A stretch of 33,343 nucleotides of DNA from Sphingomonas sp. (GTDB taxonomy: Bacteria; Pseudomonadota; Alphaproteobacteria; Sphingomonadales; Sphingomonadaceae): assembly GCA_025356055.1 (NCBI GenBank), contig JANXUU010000048.1, positions 1 through 33,343 of the forward strand. The letters run 5' to 3'. How positions within the stretch are numbered: position 1 is the stretch's first letter; every line of letters begins with the position of its first letter. The notes beneath the pieces are model-generated. The model did not search any database. It was given only the letters and a program-made list of their open reading frames with translations, and had not been told where the DNA came from. A program made the translations under genes and the position numbers. This document shows, in pieces, positions 1 through 15,933 of this stretch.

Positions 1-6
1 ATTACC

Positions 7-4173
<4,167 letters not shown>

Positions 4174-4175
4174 AT

Positions 4176-4265
4176 CGTCATCCTGAACTTGGTTCAGGGT
4201 CCACCCCTCCACACGGACTTCGGTTCCGGCGGATGAGTGGGCCTTGAAACGAGTTCAGGGCGACG
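4176..4265. repeat. REP/BIME-like inverted repeat pair between rpoB and rpoC
   Basis: Two 28-nt arms, 4176-4203 and 4238-4265, are inverted copies of each other with about 22 of 28 positions matching. The left arm contains the near-palindrome CCTGAACTTGGTTCAGG (4182-4198). Such arms can fold individually or together into a hairpin in the rpoB-rpoC intercistronic RNA. The form resembles the short intergenic palindromic repeats scattered through sphingomonad genomes; that link is from memory and was not searched. No T-tract follows, so it is not an obvious terminator. Confidence 0.75.
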
Positions 4266-4312
4266 GTGATGAAAAGATTTGCACCCAGGCCCGCAGGGCT
4301 CAGGAGTTTGAT

Positions 4313-8638
<4,326 letters not shown>

Positions 8639-8661
8639 GCCCTTCGCTCAAGCTGCAATAC

Positions 8662-8701
8662 AAAAGCCCCGCTGGTCCCTCGACCGGCGGGGCTTCTTTT
8701 T
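8662..8701. terminator. Bidirectional intrinsic terminator after rpoC
   Basis: The arms AAAAGCCCCGC (8662-8672) and GCGGGGCTTCTTTTT (8687-8701) form a GC-rich stem with a 14-nt loop, followed by T-runs on the plus strand. On the minus strand the stem is followed by TTTT, so it can also stop transcripts coming from the entericidin-like gene at 8721-8849. It is the only clear terminator of the rpoBC unit in the window. Confidence 0.9.
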
Positions 8702-8720
8702 GTCGCCTTCGGCCTGAGCC

Positions 8721-8849
8721 CTAGTGCATCGCATTCTGGGTCGAGTTGGCGGCCGAGCCGACATCCGCGCCGAGGCCGCGAACGGTGTTGCAGGCGGCCA
8801 GCGCGAGTGCGCCGCCGATGATGGTCAGTGTCAAAAATTTGCGAACCAT
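8721..8849 (-). CDS. Entericidin-like small lipoprotein (copy 1)
   Basis: A 42-aa lipoprotein of the entericidin A/B family. The N-terminus MVRK is followed by a hydrophobic stretch and the lipobox LAAC with the lipidated cysteine at residue 20; the mature part begins CNTVRGLGADV, matching the family signature CNTxRGxGxD, and ends SAANSTQNAMH. A good ribosome binding site (GGAGGG) precedes the ATG. In E. coli the entericidins are small envelope lipoproteins proposed to act as an antidote/toxin pair; many alphaproteobacterial homologues are simply called entericidins with no tested role. A paralogue of equal length lies upstream at 8969-9097 on the same strand. The shared rpoC terminator lies just past its stop. 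Confidence 0.9.
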   Translation of the reverse strand: MVRKFLTLTIIGGALALAACNTVRGLGADVGSAANSTQNAMH

Positions 8850-8887
8850 GTCTTGTCCCTCCGGTGTTGGTGAGTGGATCATGATTC

Positions 8888-8928
8888 AAAAGCAGGCCGG
8901 CTGTCCAGAGTCTGAACCGCCGGCCTGC
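8888..8928 (-). terminator. Terminator between the two entericidin-like genes
   Basis: Arms GCAGGCCGG (8892-8900) and CCGGCCTGC (8920-8928) form a nine-pair stem. Read on the minus strand it is followed by TTTT (8891-8888). It lies downstream of the entericidin-like gene at 8969-9097 and upstream of the one at 8721-8849, which implies that the two can be transcribed separately. Confidence 0.65.
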
Positions 8929-8968
8929 AATAATTCAAACTAAGCAGTCCCCGATGCGGGGCCCGCGC

Positions 8969-9097
8969 TTAGTGCATCGCGTTCTGGGTCGCGTTTGCGG
9001 CCGAGTTAACGTCCCGAGCAGCGCCACGAACCGTGTTGCAGGCGGCCATCGTCAGGCCACCGGCGATGAGAGCCACCGTGATAATCTTGCGCACCAT
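8969..9097 (-). CDS. Entericidin-like small lipoprotein (copy 2)
   Basis: A 42-aa paralogue of the neighbouring gene at 8721-8849. The N-terminus MVRKIITVALIAGG, lipobox MAAC with cysteine at residue 20, and mature start CNTVRGAARDV place it in the entericidin family. The last residues, SAANATQNAMH, differ from copy 1 by a single residue, so a tandem duplication is the simplest explanation. A GGGAG-type ribosome binding site (rc of 9106-9112) precedes the ATG. Copy 2 carries ARD where copy 1 has GAD after the CNTVRG signature, so the two may have diverged in function. Whether they form a toxin/antidote pair cannot be told from sequence. Confidence 0.88.
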   Translation of the reverse strand: MVRKIITVALIAGGLTMAACNTVRGAARDVNSAANATQNAMH

Positions 9098-9219
9098 ATT
9101 GTTTCTCCCTTGATGTCACGCCGGAGGATGAACCGTGCGTGCCCGGCTATTGCAGCAACCCATCAACGCCTGTCGCGCGATCCGGGTCCATTACGACTCC
9201 GTTCCGGCTGAAAAGCGCG

Positions 9220-10014
9220 TCAGACAGCGATCGGCGCGGTGATCGACGGGTGCGGATCATATCCCTCGATGACAATATCCTCATATTCATAGCCGTCGAT
9301 AGCCTGGCCGCGGTCCTTGAGGATCAGCCGTGGCAACGCGCGTGGCTCGCGACCAAGCTGCAGCCGCGCCTGATCGAGGTGGTTCGAGTAGAGGTGGACA
9401 TCGCCGCCGGTCCACACGAAGGTGCCTGGTTCGAGCCCGCATTCCTCCGCCAGCATGTGGGTCAAAAGCGCATAGCTCGCGATATTGAACGGCACGCCGA
9501 GGAACAGGTCGGCGCTGCGCTGGTAGAGCTGGAGGTTGAGGCGGCCCGCCGCAACTTGGGTCTGAAACAGGCAGTGACACGGGGCGAGCGCCATCTGGCC
9601 GATCTCGCCCGGGTTCCAGGCAGTAACGATCTGCCGCCGCGACGAGGGGTCGCGCTTGATGAGATCGATCAGCTCGCGAATCTGGTCGATGTGCCGTCCG
9701 TCCGCCGCAACCCAGTCGCGCCATTGCTTGCCATAGACTGGGCCAAGGTCGCCGTTGGAGTCGGCCCATTCGTCCCAGATGCTGACCTTGCGCTCCTGCA
9801 GCCAGCGGACCTTGGTGTCGCCGCGCAGGAACCACAGCAGCTCGACGATGATCGAACGCAGGTGAAGCTTCTTGGTCGTCACCAGCGGGAAACCGTCGGC
9901 AAGGTCGAACCGCATCTGCGCGCCGAACAGCGACAGGGTACCCGTGCCGGTGCGGTCGGCCTGCGGCACGCCTTCCGCCAGCACCAGCGCCATCAGATCG
10001 AGATATTGCTTCAT
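9220..10014 (-). CDS. thyA: Thymidylate synthase
   Basis: Converts dUMP to dTMP using methylene-tetrahydrofolate in the cytoplasm. At 264 aa it has exactly the length of E. coli ThyA, and the catalytic cysteine in APCHCLF falls at residue 146 as in E. coli. Other family blocks are [10 protein letters not shown], the folate/dUMP region [21 protein letters not shown], and [20 protein letters not shown]. The ATG at 10014 gives the classic MKQYLDL start; longer in-frame starts up to 10239 would run back through the divergent TonB-like gene and are rejected. No clear Shine-Dalgarno sequence precedes this ATG. A possible promoter (TTGGAG-N17-TACGCT on the minus strand, 10050-10022) would put transcription start almost at the ATG. 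No dihydrofolate reductase gene is adjacent. Confidence 0.98.
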   Translation of the reverse strand: MKQYLDLMALVLAEGVPQADRTGTGTLSLFGAQMRFDLADGFPLVTTKKLHLRSIIVELLWFLRGDTKVRWLQERKVSIWDEWADSNGDLGPVYGKQWRDWVAADGRHIDQIRELIDLIKRDPSSRRQIVTAWNPGEIGQMALAPCHCLFQTQVAAGRLNLQLYQRSADLFLGVPFNIASYALLTHMLAEECGLEPGTFVWTGGDVHLYSNHLDQARLQLGREPRALPRLILKDRGQAIDGYEYEDIVIEGYDPHPSITAPIAV

Positions 10015-10088
10015 TGCCGCGAGCGTAGCGACGCAAGCGCGCCGCTCCAAGGGGTCAACCTTATCGCCTGCCGGGCGTTGAAGCCTTG

Positions 10089-10805
10089 ATGGACGATCGC
10101 GCGACCAGCGACTGGACAGCGACGCGCCGCCGCGAGCGGGTGGTAACGCTCGCCGTCGTCGGCTCGATTCACCTTGCGGTCCTGGGCCTCCTGCTGGCCT
10201 ACTCTCCGGATCGGCGACAGCGGATCGCCGACCAGACAATGCAGCTGATCACTCTTCGCCCCCCGACTGCGCCGCCAAGGCCTGCTTCGCGCCCGTCCGA
10301 ACCGCACAAGGCTTCCGATCCGCCAGTGAAGCGCAGCCCGCCGCCGCCCAGACCGGCCGCGGCTCCTGCGCCGGTGACAATCGCCGTGGCCGCCGACCCC
10401 GATCTGAGTGCATCGGTCGGCAGCGGCTCGCTCGCCGGGTTGCGAGTCGGCAATGGCGACCTCGGCGGGGGCAGCGGGGGCGGGGGCAGCGGGGGCGGCG
10501 GCGGTCTCGCTCGCCACGCCGAGTGGGTTGGTGGCGGCATTGGCAATCGCGATTATCCCGAGGCCGCCAAGCGCGCCCGCCTCCAGGGCGTGGTCGATGT
10601 CTTGTTCACCGTTCACACCGATGGGCGGGTGTCGGGATGCAGGATCGATCATTCCAGCGGGAGTCCCGACCTCGATCGGCTGACGTGCGCCCTGACCGAA
10701 CAGCGGCTGCTTTACAATCCGGCGCTCGACGCTTCGGGCAAGCCGACTGAGGAAATCGCCGGCCGCCGTTTCCGTTTCGTGATGAGCCCACGTCGGGACC
10801 GATAA
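10089..10805 (+). CDS. TonB-family energy transducer protein
   Basis: A 238-aa protein with TonB architecture: a short arginine-rich cytoplasmic N-terminus, one membrane helix at about residues 18-38, a proline-rich stretch (about 57-100) rich in RPP/PPR, a glycine/serine linker (about 119-140) and a C-terminal TonB_C domain. In the last domain [18 protein letters not shown] is the signature start, followed by the VSGCRI strand. TonB proteins link the inner-membrane proton motive force to outer-membrane receptors. No exbB, exbD or receptor is nearby, so its partner is unknown. The ATG at 10089 overlaps a possible TTG at 10086. It diverges from thyA and ends two bases before the stop of the convergent ThDP enzyme. 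Two cysteines in the C-terminal domain might form a disulfide in the periplasm. Confidence 0.85.
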   Translation: MDDRATSDWTATRRRERVVTLAVVGSIHLAVLGLLLAYSPDRRQRIADQTMQLITLRPPTAPPRPASRPSEPHKASDPPVKRSPPPPRPAAAPAPVTIAVAADPDLSASVGSGSLAGLRVGNGDLGGGSGGGGSGGGGGLARHAEWVGGGIGNRDYPEAAKRARLQGVVDVLFTVHTDGRVSGCRIDHSSGSPDLDRLTCALTEQRLLYNPALDASGKPTEEIAGRRFRFVMSPRRDR

Positions 10806-10807
10806 GC

Positions 10808-12463
10808 TCAGCGTTTTTCGCGCAATCGGCTGATGGTCGTAGCATTGCTGATAACCTCGACGTCGGTCACACAGTGGAGCAGGCGGATGCCCTTGCGCTC
10901 CATCGCCCGGCCGACCGCGGGGGCGAAGTCGGCGGTGGCTTCGATCCGCTCGGCCCAGCCGCCATATGCTTCGGCAAGTTTGACGAAGTCGGGATTGGTC
11001 AGCTTGGTCGCACTTACCCGCGCGGGATAGTCGCGCTCCTGGTGCATGCGGATTGTGCCGTAGGAGCCGTTGTCGACCAAAATGACCAGCAGGTTCGAGG
11101 CATATTGCGCCGCGGTCGCCAGCTCCTGTCCATTCATCAGGAAGTCGCCGTCGCCCGCGACGCAGACGACGGTGCGATCAGGAAAACGAAGTGATGCGGC
11201 GACCGCAGCGGGGAGGCCATAGCCCATCGTCCCGCTGGTCGGAGCAAGCTGGCACGGCATCGCGGCATAGCGCCAATAGCGGTGCCACCAGCCCGAGAAA
11301 TTACCGGCACCATTGCAGATGATCGTGTCCGCCGGAAGCGCCTCCCGCATCGCCGCGACGCACGGGCCGAGGTCCAGCTTCACGCCGTAACGCGGCTTGG
11401 GTTCGGACCAGGCAAGCCACTCGGCATGCGCCTCGTCGCCCGCTGAGAAGCGCACCATCTCCGGATCGTGCCAGTCCGCCGCCACTTCCGCAAACTCGGC
11501 CATGTCGGCGCAGATCGGCAGGTCGGCGCGGTAGACCCGGCCAAGTTCGTTCGGGTCGGGGTAGACGTGCACCAGCAGTTGGCCGGGATGATCGAGGGTG
11601 ACGAGTTTGTACCCGTCGGTGGTCGCCTCGCCGAGCCGCGCGCCGACCACGAGCAGCAGGTCGGCCTCGCGAATGCGCTGCTGCAGCTTGGGGTTCGGCC
11701 CGTAGCCAAGGTTGCCGGCGTAGACGGCGCAGTTGTTGGCGATGGCATCCTGCCGGCGGAAGGCCGTCGCGACCGGAATGCCGTGACGATGAGCGAAACT
11801 GGCGAAATAATGCGCCGCCGCCGGGCTCCAATCCGCTCCGCCGATGATTGCGACGGGGTTGGTTGCGTCCTTCAACAAGTCGAACACCGCGCCCATCGCG
11901 CCGGCGCACGCGGGCTGCACCAACGGCGCAACGGCGGGGCGGTCGAGCGCGTCGACCTCGTCGCGAAGCATGTCCTCGGGGATCGCCAGCACGACCGGGC
12001 CGGGGCGTCCGGCGGTCGCGACGCGGTAGGCCCGGGCGACATATTCGGGGATGCGCGCGGCATCGTCGATCCGTGCGGCCCACTTGGCGACCGGCGCGAA
12101 GAAGGCCGCCATGTCGATTTCCTGAAAACCCTCGCGATCGCGGTCGGCGCGGTCGAGGTCGCCGACAAACAGGATCATCGGGGTCGAATCCTGCATTGCG
12201 ACATGAACCCCGGCCGAGGCATTGGTCGCTCCGGGCCCGCGCGTGACGAAGGCGACGCCGGGGCGCCCGGTCATCTTGCCGTCGGCGTCCGCCATGTAGG
12301 CGACCCCGCCCTCTTGACGGCAGACGACGGTCTGGATCGCGGGCGTGTCGTGGAGCGCGTCGAGCACGGCGAGGAAGCTTTCGCCAGGGACGGTGAAGAC
12401 GCGGTCGCAACCTTGCGCGACGAGTTGATCTACGAGAATTCGACCGCCGCTACGCATGGTCAT
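10808..12463 (-). CDS. ThDP-dependent acetolactate synthase-like enzyme
   Basis: A 551-aa thiamine diphosphate enzyme of the acetolactate synthase/pyruvate decarboxylase superfamily. The N-terminal pyrimidine-binding domain has VFTVPGESFLAVLDAL and the catalytic glutamate E51 in CRQEGGVAYMA; GPGATNA follows. The C-terminal diphosphate-binding domain has the GDGDFLMNGQELATA motif at about residue 435 and ends with the N of LVDN. The exact substrate is not evident. There is no small regulatory subunit gene (ilvN) nearby, so biosynthetic acetolactate synthase is less likely than a stand-alone or catabolic decarboxylase/synthase. The start could be either of two in-frame ATGs (12463 or 12457). 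It lies 206 nt downstream of an aldehyde dehydrogenase on the same strand, so a keto-acid to aldehyde to acid route is possible but is inference. Confidence 0.85.
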   Translation of the reverse strand: MTMRSGGRILVDQLVAQGCDRVFTVPGESFLAVLDALHDTPAIQTVVCRQEGGVAYMADADGKMTGRPGVAFVTRGPGATNASAGVHVAMQDSTPMILFVGDLDRADRDREGFQEIDMAAFFAPVAKWAARIDDAARIPEYVARAYRVATAGRPGPVVLAIPEDMLRDEVDALDRPAVAPLVQPACAGAMGAVFDLLKDATNPVAIIGGADWSPAAAHYFASFAHRHGIPVATAFRRQDAIANNCAVYAGNLGYGPNPKLQQRIREADLLLVVGARLGEATTDGYKLVTLDHPGQLLVHVYPDPNELGRVYRADLPICADMAEFAEVAADWHDPEMVRFSAGDEAHAEWLAWSEPKPRYGVKLDLGPCVAAMREALPADTIICNGAGNFSGWWHRYWRYAAMPCQLAPTSGTMGYGLPAAVAASLRFPDRTVVCVAGDGDFLMNGQELATAAQYASNLLVILVDNGSYGTIRMHQERDYPARVSATKLTNPDFVKLAEAYGGWAERIEATADFAPAVGRAMERKGIRLLHCVTDVEVISNATTISRLREKR

Positions 12464-12510
12464 GAGCGACGCCCGTCCGCAATTTTGGAACAGAAAAGGT
12501 GAGTGAATTC

Positions 12511-12542
12511 AACGATTGAGACCGCGAATGTTCCGAATGTTC
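12511..12542 (-). promoter_or_regulatory. Tandem 8-nt repeat and possible ECF-like promoter upstream of the ThDP enzyme gene
   Basis: GAATGTTC occurs twice, at 12526-12533 and 12535-12542, one base apart. On the minus strand the first copy overlaps a GGAAC (12534-12530), followed after 15 nt by CGTT (12514-12511). The usual EcfG spacing is 16-17, so this is a weak promoter candidate; the direct repeat may instead be an operator. The 12464-12669 gap otherwise shows no gene or terminator. Confidence 0.3.
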
Positions 12543-12669
12543 ACGGTGACGTCGGGGTTGCGCCGGAATAGTTTTCGTCGCCAGTACCCCTCCCCCAGCG
12601 ATCAAGCCTATGACATGGCGAACGCGCTGTAGGACAGCATAATCGGATTGGGCGGACGTCACGACCGTT

Positions 12670-14097
12670 TCAGGCCTGGTGGATCGCTTTGACGACCTGG
12701 TAGGTCTCCAGCCCTTCCTTGCCGCCTTCGCTGCCGAAGCCCGAATCCTTGATGCCCCCGAACGGGGCATCCGCGCTCGATATGCCGAAGCTGTTGATCC
12801 CGACCATCCCCGCCTCGATCGCATCGCCGAGCAGATTGGCGCGGCGGCCGTTTTCGGTGAAGGCGAAGGCGGCAAGGCCGAACGGCAGCCGGTTGGCCTG
12901 CGCGATGGCGTCGTCGAAATCCTTGAACCGGGCCGACACCGCGACGGGGCCGAACGGCTCGTTGTTCATGATGTCGGCATCGAGCGGCACGTCGGCCAGC
13001 AGTGTCGGCTGGAAGAAGAAGCCCCCCTCCCCGCGCTCGCCGCCGGCCATGATCCGCGCGCCCTTGGCCCGCGCATCCGCGACCAGCGCCTCGATCGCGC
13101 CCGGGCGGCGGGCATTGGCGAGCGGGCCCATCTTGGTTGAGTCGGCGAGGCCGTCGCCGGTGACGACCTGCTTCGTTCGGTCGGCAAAGCCGGTGATGAA
13201 CCGGTCGTAGATCGATTCCTGCACATAAAAGCGCGTCGGCGAGACACACACCTGGCCGGCGTTGCGGAATTTCTGCGGCACGACCATGTCGAGCGTCTTG
13301 TCGAGGTCGCAATCGTCGAAGATCAGCACCGGGGCGTGGCCGCCAAGCTCGAGCGTGACCCGGGTCATGCTGTCGGCGGCGAGCTTCATCAGCGCCTTGC
13401 CGACCGGAACCGAACCGGTGAAGCTGAACTTGCGAACAATGCGCGAGCCGATGAGGTGGCGACTGACCTGATCGGGAACGCCGTGGACCAGCTGGAACAC
13501 ACCCTTGGGTAGACCGGCATCCTGCAGCGCATGCGCGAGGGCGCCGGTGCAGCCCGGGGTTTCCTCGGGCGGCTTCGAGATCACCGAACAGCCCGCCGCA
13601 AGCGCGGCCGCGACTTTCTTGCACAGCAGATAGAGCGGGAAATTCCAGGGCGTAAAGGTGGCGACGACGCCGACCGGCTCATGCACCACCATCGACCGCT
13701 GGCCCGTCGGGCGGACGAGCAGGCGGCCATAGTCGCGCTTGATCTCCTCGGCGTACCAGTCGAACATCGACGCCGACCCGGCGACTTCGCCGCGACTTTC
13801 GACGAGCGGTTTGCCCTGCTCCTGGGTCATCAGCCGGGCGATCGGCTCGGCGCGCTCGCGCAGCAGTTCGGCGGTCTTGCGCAGGATCGCCGCGCGCGCG
13901 TCGACTGCGGTCGCGCGCCACAGCGGATAGGCCTGTTCGGCCGCGTGCAGCGCCTCGTCGAGATCGGCGGTGCTGGCCAGCGGCACTTCGCCGATGGCGC
14001 TGCCGGTGGCCGGGTTGACCACGGTGAAGGCATCGCGGCCTTCGCCCGTGCGCCAGCTACCGTCGATGAAGAGCTTCAGGTCTGCGGAATAGGTCAT
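12670..14097 (-). CDS. NAD(P)-dependent aldehyde dehydrogenase, succinate-semialdehyde dehydrogenase-like
   Basis: A 475-aa aldehyde dehydrogenase. The Rossmann region includes FTPWNFPLYLLCKKVAAALAAG and SKPPEETP; FSFTGSVPVGK precedes the general base E250 in LELGGHAP, and the nucleophile is C284 in NAGQVCVSPTRF. The C-terminus has EPFGPVA and the PFGGIKDSGFGSEGG block typical of the succinate-semialdehyde dehydrogenase branch, which oxidises succinate semialdehyde to succinate. Assignment to that substrate is by overall resemblance; other aldehydes are possible. The usual KPAEETP is KPPEETP here. The ATG at 14097 gives a normal length; a longer frame to 14133 has no better start. The SCP2-like gene diverges 92 nt away. 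Confidence 0.88.
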   Translation of the reverse strand: MTYSADLKLFIDGSWRTGEGRDAFTVVNPATGSAIGEVPLASTADLDEALHAAEQAYPLWRATAVDARAAILRKTAELLRERAEPIARLMTQEQGKPLVESRGEVAGSASMFDWYAEEIKRDYGRLLVRPTGQRSMVVHEPVGVVATFTPWNFPLYLLCKKVAAALAAGCSVISKPPEETPGCTGALAHALQDAGLPKGVFQLVHGVPDQVSRHLIGSRIVRKFSFTGSVPVGKALMKLAADSMTRVTLELGGHAPVLIFDDCDLDKTLDMVVPQKFRNAGQVCVSPTRFYVQESIYDRFITGFADRTKQVVTGDGLADSTKMGPLANARRPGAIEALVADARAKGARIMAGGERGEGGFFFQPTLLADVPLDADIMNNEPFGPVAVSARFKDFDDAIAQANRLPFGLAAFAFTENGRRANLLGDAIEAGMVGINSFGISSADAPFGGIKDSGFGSEGGKEGLETYQVVKAIHQA

Positions 14098-14140
14098 GGT
14101 GCGGCAGATAGACGCGCATCGGCGCCTCGCCAACCCCCGC

Positions 14141-14168
14141 TTGACGCCCGCGATGCGGTCGCTAGGCC
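14141..14168 (+). promoter_or_regulatory. Probable sigma70 promoter of the SCP2/CoA-transferase operon
   Basis: TTGACG (14141-14146) and TAGGCC (14163-14168) are separated by 16 nt, 21 nt before the ATG at 14190. The strong -35 match and the fit to the gene start support it; the -10 box is far from TATAAT but resembles those proposed upstream of tRNA-Trp and rplK in this window. Confidence 0.5.
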
Positions 14169-14189
14169 GTGGCGCAAAGGAGATAATCG

Positions 14190-14492
14190 ATGACCAAGGG
14201 TGAACTGGCGACGAAAATGCAGGGCGCCGGGGCGTGGCTGCCCGGCAAGCGCGTCAAGATCGACTTCGGCGGCGACCAAGGCGTGCTGATGCTCGACGGA
14301 ACGGCCAGCCAGGTGACCGAGGACGATGGTGTTGCCGACACGACGCTCAAGGTCAGCTGGGACGACTGGCAGGCGCTCGCGGACGGCAAGCTCGACGGGA
14401 TGACGGCGTTCATGACCGGCAAGTTGAAGGTCGAAGGCGACATGTCGAACGCGATGCAGCTGCAAGGCGTGCTGTCGAAGCTAAAGGGCTGA
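14190..14492 (+). CDS. SCP2 sterol-binding domain protein
   Basis: A 100-aa protein made only of an SCP2-like lipid-binding fold. The features seen are GAWLPGKRVKIDFGGDQGVL, a VTEDDGVADTTLKVSWDDWQ block and the C-terminal LDGMTAFMTGKLKVEGD segment, all typical of small bacterial SCP2 proteins that are thought to bind lipids or fatty acyl-CoA. AAGGAG (14177-14182) lies seven nt before the ATG and fixes the start. It heads a run of five plus-strand genes; the link with acyl-CoA handling fits the CoA-transferase genes that follow, but the ligand is unknown. Confidence 0.88.
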   Translation: MTKGELATKMQGAGAWLPGKRVKIDFGGDQGVLMLDGTASQVTEDDGVADTTLKVSWDDWQALADGKLDGMTAFMTGKLKVEGDMSNAMQLQGVLSKLKG

Positions 14493-14523
14493 TCCTCGCC
14501 GCTGTCACGGCACCCACCCCCGG

Positions 14524-14544
14524 CCCCTCCCTTGCAGGGAGGGG
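14524..14544. repeat. Intergenic hairpin overlapping the scoA ribosome binding site
   Basis: A perfect inverted repeat, CCCCTCCC (14524-14531), loop TTGCA, GGGAGGGG (14537-14544), occupies the 67-nt gap before the CoA-transferase A gene. The purine-rich right arm is the only candidate Shine-Dalgarno sequence before the ATG at 14560 (about 13-16 nt away). It may be one of the short palindromic repeats common between genes in sphingomonads. Confidence 0.75.
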
Positions 14545-14559
14545 GGAAGAGCGCATCCA

Positions 14560-15267
14560 ATGACCACGATCTTTGCTTCCGCTGGCGAGGCGCTCGAGGG
14601 CGTCCTGCACGACGGCATGACCATTGCTGCGGGCGGATTCGGCCTGTGCGGGATCCCCGAGCGGTTGATCGACGCGATTGTCGCAAGTGGGGTCAAGAAC
14701 CTGACCATCGCTTCGAATAACGCCGGGATTGACGGCGAGGGGCTCGGCAAGCTGCTGCGCACTCGGCAGGTGAAGAAGATGATCTCGTCCTACGTCGGCG
14801 AGAACAAGGAGTTCGAGCGGCAGTATCTGGCGGGCGAGCTCGAGGTGGAATTCTGTCCCCAGGGCACGCTCGCCGAACGGATGCGCGCGGGCGGCGCCGG
14901 CATTCCGGGCTTCTACACGAAGACCGGGGTCGGAACGAAGGTCGCCGAGGGGAAAGAGGTCAAGACCTTCGACGGCGAGGAGTATATCCTTGAACGCGGG
15001 ATCATTGCCGACCTGTCGATCATCAAGGGGTGGAAGGCCGACCAGATGGGTAACCTCGTCTTCCGCAAGACCGCGCGTAATTTTAACCAGCCGGCGGCGA
15101 CCTGCGGCAAGGTGTGCGTCGCCGAGGTCGAGGAGATCGTGGCCGTGGGCAGCCTCGATCCCGATTGCATCCACTTGCCGTCGATCTATGTGAACCGCCT
15201 GATCTGCGGTGCGCCCTACGACAAGAAGATCGAGTTCCGCACCGTGCGCGAACGGGAGAGCGCATGA
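14560..15267 (+). CDS. scoA: 3-oxoacid CoA-transferase subunit A
   Basis: A 235-aa alpha subunit of the succinyl-CoA:3-ketoacid (acetoacetate) CoA-transferase family, which moves CoA between succinate and acetoacetate in ketone-body or polyhydroxybutyrate breakdown. It has the glycine-rich [15 protein letters not shown] segment (about residues 20-34), [12 protein letters not shown], the [16 protein letters not shown] block and the [13 protein letters not shown] segment, all standard for ScoA/AtoD. Its TGA overlaps the ATG of the B subunit by four nt, as expected for equal subunit production. The preceding hairpin may affect initiation. Confidence 0.95.
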   Translation: MTTIFASAGEALEGVLHDGMTIAAGGFGLCGIPERLIDAIVASGVKNLTIASNNAGIDGEGLGKLLRTRQVKKMISSYVGENKEFERQYLAGELEVEFCPQGTLAERMRAGGAGIPGFYTKTGVGTKVAEGKEVKTFDGEEYILERGIIADLSIIKGWKADQMGNLVFRKTARNFNQPAATCGKVCVAEVEEIVAVGSLDPDCIHLPSIYVNRLICGAPYDKKIEFRTVRERESA

Positions 15268-15926
15268 TGACCGTCCGTGATGGCCAGACCAACGGCTGGG
15301 ACCGAAATCAGATGGCGGCGCGGGCGGCGCGCGAGTTGAAGGACGGTTATTACGTCAACCTTGGCATCGGCATCCCGACGCTGGTGGCGAACAATATCCC
15401 GGACGGAATGACGGTGACGCTGCAGAGCGAGAACGGGATGCTCGGGATCGGGCCGTTTCCTTATGCCGATGAGGTCGACGCCGACCTGATCAACGCCGGC
15501 AAGCAGACCATCAGCGAACTGGACTCGTCGTCCTACTTCTCGTCAGCGGACAGCTTCGCGATGATCCGCGGCGGGCATATCGACCTGACCGTGCTCGGCG
15601 CGATGGAGGTCAGCGAAGGCGGCGACATCGCCAACTGGATGATCCCGGGCAAGATGATCAAGGGCATGGGCGGGGCGATGGACCTGGTCGCGGGGGTGAA
15701 GCGGATCATCGTCGTGATGGAGCATGTGGCAAAGGACGGCAGCCCCAAGTTCATCCCGTCCTGCACCCTGCCGCTGACCGGGCGGAACGTGGTCGATATG
15801 ATCGTCACCGACCTGGCGGTGTTCGAGCGGTCGAGCCATGCTGCGGCGTTCCGGCTAGTCGAGTGCGCGCCGGGGGTGACCGGCGACGAGGTGCGGGCCA
15901 AGACAACCGCGCATTACGAAGGGTGA
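15264..15926 (+). CDS. scoB: 3-oxoacid CoA-transferase subunit B
   Basis: The beta subunit (220 aa) partnering the gene just upstream. The catalytic glutamate that forms the CoA thioester is E56 in [11 protein letters not shown]; other family blocks are [18 protein letters not shown], the [15 protein letters not shown] segment, [16 protein letters not shown] and CTLPLTG. Two adjacent in-frame ATGs exist (15264 and 15267); 15264 gives the ATGA overlap with the A subunit and sits after GGGAG (15254-15258). Much longer in-frame starts inside scoA are rejected. The glutathione S-transferase gene starts seven nt after its stop. Confidence 0.95.
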   Translation: MMTVRDGQTNGWDRNQMAARAARELKDGYYVNLGIGIPTLVANNIPDGMTVTLQSENGMLGIGPFPYADEVDADLINAGKQTISELDSSSYFSSADSFAMIRGGHIDLTVLGAMEVSEGGDIANWMIPGKMIKGMGGAMDLVAGVKRIIVVMEHVAKDGSPKFIPSCTLPLTGRNVVDMIVTDLAVFERSSHAAAFRLVECAPGVTGDEVRAKTTAHYEG

Positions 15927-15933
15927 GGCGGCG

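Noticed and set aside
9205-9219. GGAAC on the minus strand upstream of the second entericidin-like gene as EcfG promoter
   Set aside because: The expected CGTT does not occur 16 or 17 nt downstream; the sequence there is CGGA or GGAT.
10015-10239. Extended thyA start upstream to 10239
   Set aside because: It would overlap the divergent TonB-like gene, and thyA at 264 aa already matches the E. coli length and start.
11468-12502. A 344-aa plus-strand frame antisense to the ThDP enzyme
   Set aside because: It has histidine/arginine-rich shadow composition and no domain; the ThDP enzyme with its motifs is on the other strand.
12450-12875. A 141-aa minus-strand frame between the aldehyde dehydrogenase and the ThDP enzyme
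   Set aside because: It overlaps the aldehyde dehydrogenase 3' end in another frame and has no domain or ribosome binding site.
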